Below are positions 34,233 through 47,900 of a stretch of 64,000 nucleotides of DNA, piece after piece. The translations under genes and the position numbers were made by a program. The notes beneath the pieces were generated by a model. The model searched no databases. It was not told the DNA's origin and saw nothing but the letters and a program-made list of their open reading frames with translations. Each line of letters begins with the position of its first letter. Within the stretch, counting starts at the first letter, position 1. Source of the DNA: Vermamoeba vermiformis (lineage: Eukaryota; Tubulinea; Echinamoebida); contig JBEWZL010000179.1 in the NCBI GenBank assembly GCA_045837725.1, positions 186,001 to 250,000 on the forward strand, given 5' to 3'.

Positions 34233-37200
34233 ATGAGCACTTCAACCTCACCTGGATCTGTTGCCGATCCAAAGAGTGCCGAACACGCAGGAGTGATATT
34301 GAACTCAATATTTAAAGTATTTCAGAACGAAATAACGGCTGCTATTAACGCGAACCTCCAATCTTATCCACTAAACGATGAATCCAAAAGAAATAAGGTA
34401 AATTAAATTTGAAAATATCAAAAATATTTAGATACCAGCACGGTGTATTATTCATCCATTGTTATTAATGTGTATGCATAAATATTACCGCAATCATCAA
34501 AAAATCATGTATCGCCACAATTCCTGATCCGTTGTAATCTCTGCAGGACACTATTCGAGCGAGTCGTGAGCCCAGCAAAGACAAATCAAGGCAGCAGTTG
34601 ACTGAAGTGCACGAACACCCACATCTCAAGCACTGGCTGCACTTCCCCAAAGACATTTCCTTTTTTGGTGAAATGATCCAGTCCATCAGTCAAGTCGCGC
34701 AGTACAACTTTGAAGTGTTGTTCTCACTGCTGCTCGCCTGGCTGCCACAACGCGCCATCAAAGACAGCGAAGAGTTGCTGAGTGCGCTGGACACGGAGAG
34801 CTGGTGCTCATTCACGACCTTTGTGCACGGCATCAAGGGCTTCAAACTGAGTGATCAGCGCACCCTCGATCTGTTGGAGATCGTCGTCGTGTACATCATC
34901 AGCGAGCTCTTGCGCCGTGTGCTCTGTGCGCGCGCGGTCACGCAACAACTGACGGGCCCAGCACTCAACAAGCTGTTTCAGATGGCTGTCAACTTCTTCA
35001 AGCCCATGACTCCCAGGTAGGCGTGTGACACGTGTCATTGCAGTGTTTGTGTTGTTGACACGTGCTGGCAGGGCGATGGAGAGCAGTGCGTGGAGTGCGT
35101 TGAATCAGACCGTGTTGGAGAATTGGATCAATATCTGCGGCTACATCTCGCCATTCGTGTATGTATCGCTATATTTGGTAACATGTCTGCACACGAGTTG
35201 ACAGGTTGTTGTGACAGCTTGCCCCAAATCTCGGAATATCTCGCGAAGACAGTGACGAAGCTGAGCGCGGAACAACAGAACAGCGTGCTGCACGGTCTGT
35301 CAGCAATCAAGCTGAATGTGACGAGCAGCGAGCTGAGCGAGGAGTCCAAGAACATTGTCAGTCGCGTGCTGCCCTTCATCATCTTGAAGGACAAGAACAC
35401 GCTGCGTGCCGGGCCCTTGGAGGTGTTGGACAGCGCACTCATGTCGATTGACTTCAGCAACAACCCCGTCATCGATGAGAAGGCACGTGCTGCGTACAAA
35501 TTCTTGCAAAAGCTGAACGAGAAGGGCGATGACAGTGCCGTGGAGGGGCCAGCACTGCGACTGATGGCCACCATTCTGGCGCACGGACCGCGCGAGTACT
35601 ACTTCAAGCACGCGTACTCGTACGTCAGCAAGACACTGCTCAAGGGCGCATTCAATCCCAAGAAGAAGGACGCCTGTCTCGCGGCCATCCTCACGCTGCT
35701 GCAGGGACGACACGTGCCGGGTGCTGATTCGCCGTACACCTACTTGCCTTTTATGGAAATGGACAAGTGCAAGGACAAGTTGTTGAGCATCAGCGAAGGG
35801 CTCTTCGGTCAAAAAACTCCGCTGCCACGTGTCAACGAGTCACTCGATCTCTGCGCGGAGATATTGCTGCAGATCGGTGCGCACGTGGGTGTCAAGGCCC
35901 TGCACGAGGGACCACTCACTGATCTGCTCAATTCGCCGCACCACGCACACGTCTTGCTGGCACTGCGCGTCACTCGCCGTTTGACACTGCCCGACCTGCC
36001 ACTCAAAGCACCACGTGACACTTTGGAGGCCCTGGCACGTGTTCTCAGCAAACTGTCACGTGCGCTGAGTGAATTGAATGCCGACTGCCCTGGCCGCGTA
36101 GATCTCGCACCTGTGACACTCGTTGACAGCGAGCTGTTGACACGTGTCATTGACGAGACCGTAGATCAAAATATTCCGCTGGACGCTACCATCAATGCGC
36201 AGGAAGAGCGAGCCCTGGTGAGTATATGTGCAGCCATGGACTCGAGCACGTGACTGAAGTCTATATGTAGCGCGACAAATTCAAAGCCATGCAAAGTCGA
36301 TTGAAACGCTTTGCCACCACCACGAGCGAAGACCTCGAGTCTGAAGAGGAGAAGTCGCTGTACAAGATTGTAAGTGCTATTTATAGCCCCATGCCCTGTT
36401 TGACCATATTAGGACCACTTCGTGCAAGATCGCATCAAGATCTGGTCGAGTGTGGTGAATGAACTCACTGCCAACAACTACGCGCAGCCGATATTCGAGG
36501 AATTCGATCAGAGCGACGAGACCAAAGCCGTGGTACGTGCCGCATTGTGTTTGACACCTGTCACACCTGTCAGTTAACGTTGTTGCACAGAATAAGCGCA
36601 CCATTTTCAACAAGCCAGCGACCAAGAGACGCGTGACCAGTCCCGAGCGGAGTGTGCAGCACGAGCTATTTAAGGAAATGATCACGTGCCTCGAGTCACT
36701 GTTGCCCGACGAACAAACGCTGCAACTGGCCCTGCTGCCCGACGAGAAGTTGATGCTGCAAGTGCCCGGCGAAGAGGGCGCGTTCATTGGCCGCTACGTG
36801 CTGCACAGCGACGACGAGGTGAGCAGTGTCTGCGCGCACTTCTTGCAGCGCGTGATGCTCACCCAGCCCAGTCTGCGCGTCAGTGTCGTCAAGGCCATGT
36901 GTGCCCTGGTGCTGCAGCTCAGCGAGAGTGCGGAACAACAGCAGCACAACATCCGCTCCGCACTGCAACACCTCTTGCTGCTCGTCGATCTCTGGGTGTT
37001 TGCACTCATGCGCACCACTGCCCGTGAAGGCGTGCCACCAGTGCCACTCTCGCTGATTCTAAAATTAGAGCGCGTGGCACTGATCATGATGTCGCACTGG
37101 AGTGCTTCAGTGCGCGGTGTGGCGATCGATCTGGTGCACAGTGCGCAGTGTCTGGCCACACTCGCCGTGCACGCGACACACGACCGCGCCCACATTGTCA

Positions 37201-40200
37201 CGCGCAGACTGGCCTATGTGCTCGACAAGCACAGCGCGCAGATCATTCAGAACGCACGCTGGCACTTCTTCATGTACCTCACCAATGGCATTGACAAGGA
37301 CGTTAAAATGGCAAGTGACTGAGCACGCGAGGTGTGTTGTACTCATCAGTCTATTTTTAGAACCACACGGCAGCGATACAACTCACGCTGGCACACATCG
37401 CCAAGAGCACGCAAGATGTGCTGTGGAGTCACGTGCTCAGCGAAGTGGGTCGATTGTGCGTGCAGTACGAGTTCAATCAGCTGCTCACCAAGCTGCGACA
37501 CGTGCTGCTGACACGTCTCAAGGCCCTGAGTGGCGTGCTGAATGACAGCGCGGACTCGGTGCTGTTGCCCGTGATCATTGCGCGCAATTACAGAACGCTG
37601 TTCATGGCCACCAGCACACCTGACCTCGATGTCGTGCGACGTGCGGACAAACCAGCGACACCTCGCGGGGTAAGTGTGACATGCGATGACACGTGTCAAA
37701 CAGTGACTGACATGCGTGACAGGAGGAGAGTGCGCGCAGTGAACTCGGTGCCTATTTAGAGGAGTGTTGGAAGGTGCGTAACAGAATTGGTTCACTGAAT
37801 TGAGCCACGTGACTGACACGATCTAAAAATAGCTATTGCTGAAAGACAATGCCCTGGTAAGTCACACAGTGCAGTACTCGCTGGGCTGTGTGCATCCCCT
37901 CGCATGGGGCACTGTGCTCGATTCGATGTGGCGCTGGTACGCGTCCATCAAGCGCGGCGACAGCAAGAAACGCAGCAAGGCACGTGGCAGCGTGGTGTAC
38001 ATCCTGCGGTAAGTGTTCGTGAATGCTGTTCAGTGAACCACTGACACATGTGACAGCACACTGGCCACGTATCGTCAGTTCAGACAGTTCGTAACCGACA
38101 ACGACAAGGCGGTGGCAGTGTGTGCGGAATTACTCAAAGACCTGGCAGCCCTGCTCGACGAGTGCAGCAAGACCTCGTCACTGCTCGCGGGGCCTGTCGT
38201 GCTCGATCACCTCCTGCTGCTCATTCACTTTGCACGTGCTGTCGCTGTGGACTCGCAGTGCTGCAAACGCGGTCCTCTGCGGTGGTATTTGCAGACAGGT
38301 GTCACCAAGCCAGCAGTGCTGCAAATATTGACTGGCCCTGATCGCTATCAGCTCTATCAACAGCTGATTCGCTGGTGCGGCACTGGCAAGACTGCACAGC
38401 CCCGTGTGGTACGTACTGTCGCGCTATTTTTAGCCACCGTGCACTGAACGTCACCTTGCCCAGGCCCTGGACCAAGCAGAGGCCACGCGACTGTTGAACA
38501 AGATCAAAGACAATGCGCGGCGTGACAGCAAGAAGATCAAGTACGAGCGCGTGGTGCGTGCCGTGCAGTGCAGTGCAGCCCAGGCCATTGAACAGTTGTT
38601 CCGCTTGGAGTCGCTGCTGCCACCCACGGACCTCAAGACCGTGCGCAAGCTCATTCTCGATTGGATGTTGCCCGCGGTACGTGCTGGTGGCACTCTGACA
38701 CGTGCTCTGACATGTCTAAATTAGGAAATTGTGCACGGCACGCGCATACTGCGGTGGATGATGTCCATATACTTCGAGGAGACCTTCCCGCTGTTCATCG
38801 ACAAGTGCTACAGCGAGTCCGTGAAAGAATCGATCTACTTCATCAATGCCGTGTACGATCAGTTCCTGCCCGTCAAAGTCAATCCGCCACACAACGGCAT
38901 TGCAGACGACGTGCGCATCTACTTCAACGACTACCTCGTGCACAAGCAGCACCGCGTGGCCCTGGAGACACAGAGCGCGAGTGCCTTCGACAAGACCTTC
39001 ACCGCACAGATCTCCGCGCACGCAGGGGCACTGCTCTACCTCGCACTCTACAACCTCGTGCACCAGTCCTCGGTGCTGCGGGCGCGCTCCTTCAAGCTGC
39101 TCGTCAGACTCGTGCCCGTGGCGTTTGGACTGTTGAATCCGCACAGCGAACTCGAGGCCAGCTACACGCGCGACAAGTTGTTGCAGCACAAGAGCACCTT
39201 CAGCTCCAAAGTCGACGACACCTCCAAGAAGAGTGCGCTCGATGTCGTGGCGGTGGCCAGCAAGCAGTGTCAGCTGTTCACTGAAGATCTCTTCGCGGAG
39301 ATATTCACCAGATTCAAGTAAGTCGTTGCAGTTAATCGCGTGTCAGTTGACGGCACTCACCCCCGATCAGATCGGTGTCCATAGAAGGCAAGTGCTGGAC
39401 CTTGCACTGCATGCTGCCCTGGCTTGACAACGTTGTGCTGCAAGATGATGTCGCAGTAAGTCACGTGCCACTCTGTTGCTAAATATAGCTCACTCCCTCC
39501 GTGCACAGAAGAAGCCCAGTTCACTGAAGCGCTACAGCACGAGCGAGTTCCTCGAACAGCTGTTCACGTACATGACCGTGCTGCTGGCACTCAGACCGGA
39601 CACCTCCGAGCTCTTCGTGCAGCTCTGGCACCGACTCGCGAAGACGTAAGTGACTATATTTAGCTGCAGCTATAATTAGACTCACCTTTCTCACCAGTGC
39701 CACCAACATTGGCCCCGTGGTGAGTTTCTTGTTGAAGCGTGGTCTGGGCAACAAAAATCACTTGGAGATCTGCAAATCTGTACGTACCTCACTTTGACAC
39801 CTGTCAATGCGTGTCACTGACACTGCTGCACAGATCATTCTCAGCCTCTACAAGGTGAACGCGCCTGCCACCTTGAAACAAATTATTCCGCACCTTTCAG
39901 TGAAAGGAATCATCGACTTCATTCTCACCAGCAACACTCCGCCCATGTTATGTAAGTGCAGTGCTAAATATAGGCACAAGTATACTGACCACGTGCCACC
40001 AGCTACCACGGATGAAGTGCCAGCGGTGCGCAATTCACCAGGGCCCTCGCGGCAGAGTCCGGTCAAGCCGATTTTGGGCCTGGCACGCCAGCTGTCACTG
40101 CTGTGGCCACAACGCGCCACCAGTCCGAGCAAGTACGACAAATTTAGCAAGGTGCCACCAATCAATGTCAATGTGGCACCTGGCAGTCCTAGTCGCAACA

Positions 40201-43200
40201 AAAATCGCGAGGTCTCGTTTCAGATCCGCGAGGTCTCGGTGGCCCTGCTCACTGACTTGTACGTATTCAGGGTGCTATATTTAGACCCACTCACTCACTC
40301 ACCGTTCACAGTGCCACCGAGAACATTGTTCCGCTGCTGTCGCACGTGCACATCATCTTCAACTACGCGATACTGCGCATGGACTCGAATGAGGCGCACA
40401 ATCTCTCGCGTCTGCTCTACGTCATATTGATTGCCATCAAGCGCACCTTCAAGGCCGACAAGAAGCTCGCAGGTACGTATTTGCGTGTTCATATGGACAT
40501 CACTGGTCCTCACCCGAGTGCTGCAGATCTGCCCTGTTTGACGCCGCTCGACAACTTGGTGCGACTGCTCAAGACAGTCTCGTTCAAGCTCAAGTGGAAT
40601 TTCAAGTCCACGGGCCCTGAAGCTGCACCGAGCACTGATGCGAACACCAATCAGCTGCTCGAATGGGCCACCAATGCTGTTGACGTCGCGACCTTGATCC
40701 AACTGCTGATCGAGTGCTGTCAACCGATAGAGCCGCAGGTGCAGAAACATTGGGCAGATGAAGCACTTAATTGGGCCATTGAGTACAAGGTACGCATATT
40801 GAATCACGTGATTTTTTACTGGCCCTGGTAGATTTTATTTTAAATCAACGTGTGTCATTTTTGACTGCGAAATTGAATTGACACACCATGCGTGAATAGC
40901 AACACGAATCATACAACATAGCGCCTAAAATATAATCACAATATACCCAGATTTTAGGTATTTATTTTGATTATTTTGGTTCGATCAGGATCTGGGCCTG
41001 TCAACGAAATCTTTTGAAATGTACAAAAACATTACCAACAATGCCAATGGCGCCAAAGTGATTGAAGACAAAATATCGCGCACGACCATCAAGCGATTGG
41101 TGCGTGTACTGGATGAGACACTGCGCGGACTGGATGAGGCGTTCAGCACCTTGAGCAGCATTTCAGTGAATGCGAAATACACCGCCAAGGCAGCACAGTC
41201 GCCGCGCAGTGATGCTGCAGCTGATGCAGTGGAGCCGCAAGGACCGCCCAGTGAGAACACACTGCAGCTGTCAGATCCGAGCACGAGCACCGCTGACAAG
41301 ACCACGCCGCGCTTCACACTGGCCTCGTCGAGCACTGGCACACCACTCGCTGCACCGGGCCCGCTCTCTGCCAACAGCAATGGCTCGGACCCGCTCTCTT
41401 CGCCTCGAGGACGCAGATCCAGTGGTAGCGGCAACTTGCCACTGCCGAACTTCAGAGAGACGCCTGCGACACCCAGCAGTGCTAATAATAGCGCTACGAA
41501 CAGTGGCACAGTGACACCGAGTGGACGCGACAGCAGCGAGTCCTCGCGCACGCCCGTCGATGCCACTGCCGCGCAATATCGACGCTTGCAACACTTGGCG
41601 GAGGACAACATTCAGATCCTCACTGCGCGTGCTGTCGAGATATTGACTACGTTGCAGGTACGGCGCTGATCGCTCGATTGGACTATATTTAGACTCACCT
41701 CTCCATTCACAGAAAATAGCTGCCGTGCTGCGCAGCGAAGAGTTCCTGCTGTACCTGTTTTGGACCGCACAATCGATGCTAAAAATAGCACCGCTGCGTC
41801 TGCCCCGCGTGTACGAAGAGGCACTGCGTCTGTTGAGTGTCTTGCTGCAGAACGCGGTGCTGCGACCTGTGCTCGAGAGTCCCGCGGACCACGCCACTTA
41901 TCAGCTGTTGCGCGAGCGATCAGCCCTGGTAGATGTCACGTGCTTGCAAGAACTCGTGCTGCCGGGCCTCTACTTGCCGCAGACTGAACTGCTCGCCGCG
42001 GCAGTGTTGAGCGAACTGAATTCGTCGCGCAGTGAACTCGTGTCCAGCAGCAAGGCGCGTCACGTGCTGTGGCTGCTCAGCTTTGTGCCCTGGCTCGACG
42101 CACATCTCACGCACTCGGACCTGCGCGTCAAGGTAACTGCTGCTATATTTAGCGCTGCGTGCTCACCTATATTTAGATCACGCCCTCGCTCGATCACGTG
42201 ATTGCGGCTCTCGAGTCAGCACCGGGACACTTCACAACCATTGCAGATATTTTGCAGCGTTATCAAGCTGGAAATTTCGATCAGAATCCGGCTCTATTTT
42301 TAGAATTGATCGGCTCCGAATTGTACAGCATTGGATTTGTTCCCTATGCCCGCGAGGTCATCAATTTGATTGCCATTCTTTGCAACTATGCACCGAGATC
42401 AGCGTGGAGATTGGCGCGATTGTTTGCATCACAGCCACACGCGGCGAAACACGCACCTGACTTCCACGCACTCGTGCAGGTAGGAGTGTACTGCTCTGTT
42501 GTGGCACACATACTGATCGATGTCATTTCCTAATTAGGAAGCAGCACAACGGCTGAGTCAAGGCGACCAATCAGCAGCGAGTTTCATCAACGAGCTCGCA
42601 GGACTGTTGGACCGCGCCACGAGCAACAAGTTGGTGTTTGCGCCGAGTGTGCTGGACTGGACTCCGCACGTCGAGCTCGGAGACCCGCGCACCAATCACG
42701 TGATCACGTGTCTGCGCATCGTGTCGACCCTGGTTGAAGAACAGAGCAAACAGCGCAAAGAAAACAAAGAGAAGCGCCGCGCAGCAGTGCGAGTGAATGC
42801 AGCCAAGGACAAGGCGAGCAAAGACAAGACTCCGCGCCATCACGTGCGCGCCAAGTCGACCATGGTGACCAGTCCGCGACGATCACGTGACAAAGAGGGC
42901 ACAGTGCGCGACAAGCCACGTGACAAGAAAGAAGATCGCATGTCACTGTCACTTGCACAAGTCACCGTCACACCGCGCGAGGGGCCCAAGTCCGCCGGCA
43001 CTTCTCCGCGCACCGTTGAGCCGTTGAAGATTTCTGTGGGCAATGAGTCAGATGGCAGCGAAGATCTCGATTTTGATCTCTCGCTCGCTGAAGATCTCAT
43101 CGGGGACGACGACAAGCTCGAGTCGCTCAAGAAACAGCTGCAAATGAACTTCGGTGAGGAGGCCGGACTGACAGAGGTGCGCGAGGACGACGAAGACGAG

Positions 43201-44088
43201 GACGAGGACAGCATGGACAGCTTTGATCTCGATATGGAGGGCGCAGACGACGCGTTCTTCAAGGCGTTTGATCTGGAAGAGAAGGAGTCGAGCAAGCTAG
43301 ACGACGACTTCAACAGCCTCATGTCCTCGCTCAACAATCCCAGTGTCCTCGCGGCCAATGACGACGATCTCGCCTCGCTGCCCTCGCTGCCCTATGAAGT
43401 TGACTCCATTCAGAAAGCACTGCACGGCCTCAAACTGCTCGAGTCGAATGACAGCTCGTCCACTGAGCCTAAAAATAGCACCAAGACGGACAGCGGTCTC
43501 TCCACGCCCTCCTCCATGCCCTCCACACCCACCACGGCTCCGAGCTCGCCCTTCACCCCTGCGCCCGTCGCTGACATTGCCACGCAGTTGAGTGACATCT
43601 TTGACAAGTCGCAGGTCCGACGTGTGTTCAAGAGCTTTGTCGGTGAGTAGATTGCCTTATTTGGCAGTGCCAGCATACTAACCCTACCCCTTGCTGCAGA
43701 GAAGAACAATCTCGACAAGACACTCGTGGACTTGGCCGAGGCACTGTACGACTATCGCAACAACATCATCTCGAGCACGTCGTCCATGTCCACCAAGGCC
43801 AAGCTCATCATGCAGCGCTTCTTCCCCAAGAGTTCTTCCGCTGCGAGCTCGAGCAGCATACCCGAGGCACTGAAGCGCGAGACGATCAAAGCCTATGAGA
43901 CTGCACTGCTGTCAGGTACTGTCGCATTGCACCGCACGTGATGCATATATTCACCTTCTTCCTAATTAGGCAAATTCTCCAAGTCATTGTTCGAGAAGAT
44001 TGAAGCAATTACCACCCAGATATTGAACCGCGACTATTTCCCGCTGTTTGTCAAGTCAGATCTATTCGCGCAGATCAACCAGAGCTAA
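34233..44088 (+). CDS. Furry/Tao3/Mor2-type giant HEAT-repeat scaffold ending in an RGS-like domain
   Basis: Twenty-six exons join in frame to 2762 residues. Furry proteins scaffold NDR/LATS kinases and control cell shape and polarity. The N-terminus follows the Furry pattern: AGVILNSIFKVFQNEITAAI, then FFGEMIQSISQVAQYNFEVL and ISELLRRV. Further on, LFKEMITCLESLLPDEQ and the helices up to LLLVDLW align with the Furry segment around IPRLLPDG. The middle is HEAT/armadillo helices. Residues ~1900-2040 and ~2240-2560 are low-complexity Ser/Pro and acidic linkers. The last ~125 residues (from VRRVFKSFVGEKNNLD to DYFPLFVKSDLFAQI) look like an RGS domain, which is not part of known Furry proteins. 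One intron (37311-37360) uses a GC donor. One, 40790-40988, is unusually long at 199 bp. CACGTG and CTA(A/T)4TAG palindromes are frequent throughout. Confidence 0.75.
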
Positions 44089-44149
44089 AACACTTGTAAT
44101 TATTGTAAAACTTATTTATTGTGCTCTAACTGTTATGTACTGGTGCGTA

Positions 44150-44860
44150 TTAACTGCCGCGATAAGTGCTGAAGCCGTAAGGACTCAATATGAGTGGTAT
44201 GTGATAGTGCTGCGCGAGATCTGACTGCTTGAGCTCGAAGATGATCGGCACTTTCGGGTACAAGAAGTGTTGGATCTGCTTGTTGTCAAAGTACTCCGCA
44301 GTGTAGAAGGTCATGCGATAACGTCCTACTCCTGGCAATGTCACACCAAAGTCCTTGCTCGTTACACGTCCATCCGCGCTTGTCACGCCACTCGCCAACA
44401 ACTGCCACTTGCCTAATTTAATTAATGAGTAAAATAATGGCATAACTATATGCTTGCTTATTGATGAAAATTCGGCTACGTAACGTGATAATTAAATTGG
44501 AGAAGTTCAATTTCAATAATTAATTTAACACAACAGCGTAGTTAATTAATTACCTTGTTGATCTTTAATGTGTAATTTCAAGCGCAATCCGCTCGCAGGT
44601 TTTCCACTCTGGGTGTCAAGCACATGCGAGGAGATGGTGGTCTGTTTCTCCGTATTGTGCGTAGCAGACTGCTCAATATGTGCAGAAGAGTGATTAGTTG
44701 CCATATTGCTCACACTGGGTGCAATGTGTCCGAGTATTGTGTGCAGTCGTGTTGCTGCGTTGTGTTGCATGTTTGGCAATGAGTTCAATACCGTTGAAGG
44801 GCTTGATACTGAATAGAGCAAGGCACCGCTCATCAATGCTGTACTCATATTTAATGCCAT
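44150..44860 (-). CDS. 5-hydroxyisourate hydrolase (transthyretin-like) with PTS2-like peroxisomal signal
   Basis: Hydrolyses 5-hydroxyisourate, the product of uricase, to OHCU on the way to allantoin. Two exons (44860-44554, 44412-44150) give 189 residues. The core starts at TTISSHVLDTQSGKPA with the family's N-terminal catalytic histidine. It continues GRYRMTFYTAEYF and HYHIPLILSPYGFSTYRGS, ending exactly in the diagnostic YRG(S/T) tail that separates the enzyme from transthyretin. Residues 38-46 read RLHTILGHI, which fits the PTS2 rule (R-L-x5-H-L/I) and resembles thiolase and phytanoyl-CoA hydroxylase signals. The internal ATG at 44770 would place this signal at residues 8-16 and may be the real start (159 aa). 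The gene is divergent from FdrA-DUF1116. Confidence 0.9.
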
Positions 44861-44984
44861 GCAGGTAACGGATAACGCAGCTCGATATCTCAGAATACGA
44901 ATCGACCACGTGATTTCAGGTACAATATTTTATTTTAGTTTTGTGCATAAATTTATCTTTAGTATCCCACAAAACTGCACTATC
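44861..44984. promoter_or_regulatory. Shared divergent promoter of HIUase and FdrA-DUF1116 genes
   Basis: Only 124 bp separate the two outward-facing start codons, which suggests co-regulation of urate breakdown and the FdrA-type enzyme. It holds a CACGTG palindrome at 44907-44912 and an AT-rich block on the FdrA side. If HIUase starts at 44770 the gap is 214 bp. Confidence 0.55.
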
Positions 44985-47900
44985 ATGGCACATCAAGGCA
45001 TTAAAGTGTTGAAAGACACGTACAGAGACTCGGTGGAGTTGATGCAAATCGCATCTGGCCTCGAACGGTCCTTTAAAGGAGTGAAGGCTTCTGTGATGAT
45101 GGCAACTCCCGCATTTGTAGAACTACTTGCCAAAAGTGGAGTAGATGTGCCTGCTGAATTAGCTGCCAATGATTTAATCATCCATGTGAAAGCGGATGCA
45201 CCAGACGTTCTCCAAGCAGCACTGGAGAGCGGCGTCAAATCGATCACAGAAAACAAGAGCGCTAGTGCTCACGAGTCCATGGAAGTACCAAAGCCCACTA
45301 CTATAGCAGAAGGAAGCAGTATTCAAGGAGGTTCAAATTTGGTGCTGATCTCGGTGCCTGGTCAGTACGCGACAGCTGAAGCGATGAAAGCACTCAAACG
45401 AGGTGCGCACGTGTTCATGTTCAGCGACAATGTGCCACTCGAAGATGAAATTGAGCTGAAACAGTTCGCCCAAGAGCGCCACTTGCTGCTGATGGGTCCT
45501 GACTGCGGCACGGCACTCATCGACGGACTGCCCCTGGGATTTGCGAATGTGGTTCGCAAGGGGTCGATTGGTCTCGTGGGTGCATCGGGCACGGGACTGC
45601 AACAAGTGTCGAGTCTGATCGATCGCTACGGACACGGTGTGAGTCAGATGATTGGCGTGGGGGGCCGTGACTTGGACGATGCAGTGGGCGGTGCGATGAT
45701 GTTGCAGGCCATGCAGCGTCTCATGCAAGACCCTGCCACCGCCGTCATCGTGCTCGTGTCCAAGATACCGGGCACGCACGTGACTGCTAAGATCTACGAC
45801 CTCGTGCGCCGCTCACCCAAGCCAGTGGTGGTCAACTTCTTGGGCGGTGATCCACAACCCATATTAGGCAGTGGTGGCATCTACGCCGCGACACTCGAGG
45901 ACGCAGCGCTGCTCGCAGTCAGTGTGAGTGAAGGCAAGCCCCGTGTCCGCGACAGCACTCCATTGACAGCAGTGCCATCACGCGCTGGTCACGTGCGCGG
46001 TCTGTACAGTGGTGGCACCCTGTGCAAAGAGGCCAAGCTGATCTTCCAGCAGACATTGGGTGCGGAGGCCGCACAGCACACACTGATCGACTACGGTGAG
46101 AGCGAGTACACCGTGGGCAAGGCACATCCCATGATTGACTTCAGCACGCGCAATGCAGAGCTCGTCAAAGCTGCGGCAGATCCGAACACTTCCGTCCTCT
46201 TGTTCGATGTGGTGCTCGGATATGGCGCGAATATGGACCCCGTTGGTCAACTAGCCCCTGCATTGATGGCAGCCACTGAACTGCGCAGCAAGCAGAATCG
46301 ACCAATCACATTCATTGCTTCGGTGTGCGGTACTGCCTCAGATCCGCAAGACATGCAGCAGCAATCAGACAGACTCGCACAACTAGGGGTTATATTGGCC
46401 GCATCCAATGCTGAGGCTGCGAGACTGGCGCTGTTCGTCGCTACAGGCCAGCGTGTCACACCCGCAGCAGTGTCGCTGAACAAGAGCCGTGCAGCGAGTG
46501 CAGCAGTGCAGAGCAATCCGCTGTTGAAGGAGATTAAAGCACTCAATATCGGACTGAAACACTTCGCAGAGCCGATCAGCAAGAGTGGCGGTCAAGTGCT
46601 GCAACTCGATTGGAAGCCACCAGCAGAGGGCCACCGAGCACTCGGACTGCAGCTGGCACGCCTCGAGGACGACAGTGCGGGGGTGGGTCAGAGAATCAAA
46701 CTGGCCAATGACGAGGCCTTGCAACGACTGCAGAAAGGACTGCCCGTGTGGACTGGTGTGGCACTGGCGCGCGAGGTGATACCAGGCATGGGCACACGCA
46801 CCATCCTGCACAGCGGTCCTCCAATCACGTGGCGCGCCATGTGTGGTCCGATGAAGGTGAGTACTGCCAGTGCGTGCATGACGTGTTGACACGTGTCACA
46901 GGGTGCGGTGATTGGTGCCATTCTGTACGAGGGCTGGGCGCAGAGTCCTGAAGAGGCAGAACAGCTCGCAGCACGCGAGATCAGCTTTGCACCATGCAAC
47001 GATCACCACGCAGTCGGTCCCATGGCAGGCATCATATCGCCCAGCATGCCCGTCGCCATCGTGGAGAACAAGACATTCGGCAACAAGGCCTACGCAACCT
47101 TCAACGAGGGACTGGGTCGTCGATTGCGCTTCGGTGCGTACGATGCGAGTGTGATGGAGCGACTGCACTGGATCCGGAACGTGCTCGCCCCCGTGCTGCA
47201 ACAGATCGTCGCTGCACACCCGATTCAGCTCAAGACCATACTCGCACAAGCACTGCAGATGGGCGATGAGTGTCACAATCGCAACACAGCTGCCACGTCA
47301 CTGCTGACACGTCACCTCGCCCCGCTGCTGTTGAGCACGGTGCGCGACACGAGTCAGGTGCTGTCCATCCTCGAGTTCTTGCGCGACAACGACCACTTCT
47401 TCTTGAACCTCTCCATGGCCTGTTCCAAGTGCATGCTGCAGGCTAGTGCGGACATGGACGCGAGCAGTCTGGTCACCATCATGAGTCGCAATGGCGTCGA
47501 GTTTGGCATTCAGATGAGTGGCACGGGCAACACGTGGTTCACCGCGCCCTCACCCGTGGTGGACGGACTCTACTTCCCAGGTACGCGGTGCACTGTGCGC
47601 GAGTGTTGCTGATGTGTTGACAGGGCGTACCAAAGCTGATGCCAATCCCGATCTGGGCGACAGCAGCATCACCGAGACAGCTGGCTTTGGTGGCTTTGCG
47701 ATGGCAGCATCACCCGCCATTGTTCGCTTCGTGGGTGGCACGGCGCACTCAGCCCTGCAACACACGCTGCGCATGTACAAGATCACACTCGGTAAGAATC
47801 CTGACTACGCCATTCCGAGTCTCAATTTCAGTGGCATCCCTCAGGTAAGCACTGGGCGCTGCATTACATAGGACTGCACCATGGACTCACGTGCGCTGAT

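Noticed and set aside
36686-39136. Numerous long arginine- or histidine-rich open frames on both strands across the Furry gene
   Set aside because: Shadows of GC-rich coding exons; none matches a protein family or has its own splice pattern.
40790-40988. Long AT-rich intron in the Furry gene considered as a mobile-element insertion
   Set aside because: No terminal repeats, target-site duplication or coding remnants were seen; it is only a longer intron.
44859-44984. In-frame N-terminal extension of the FdrA-DUF1116 protein from an ATG at 44859
   Set aside because: The added residues are hydrophobic and unlike FdrA. The candidate intron within it breaks the frame, and it would overlap the divergent HIUase start.
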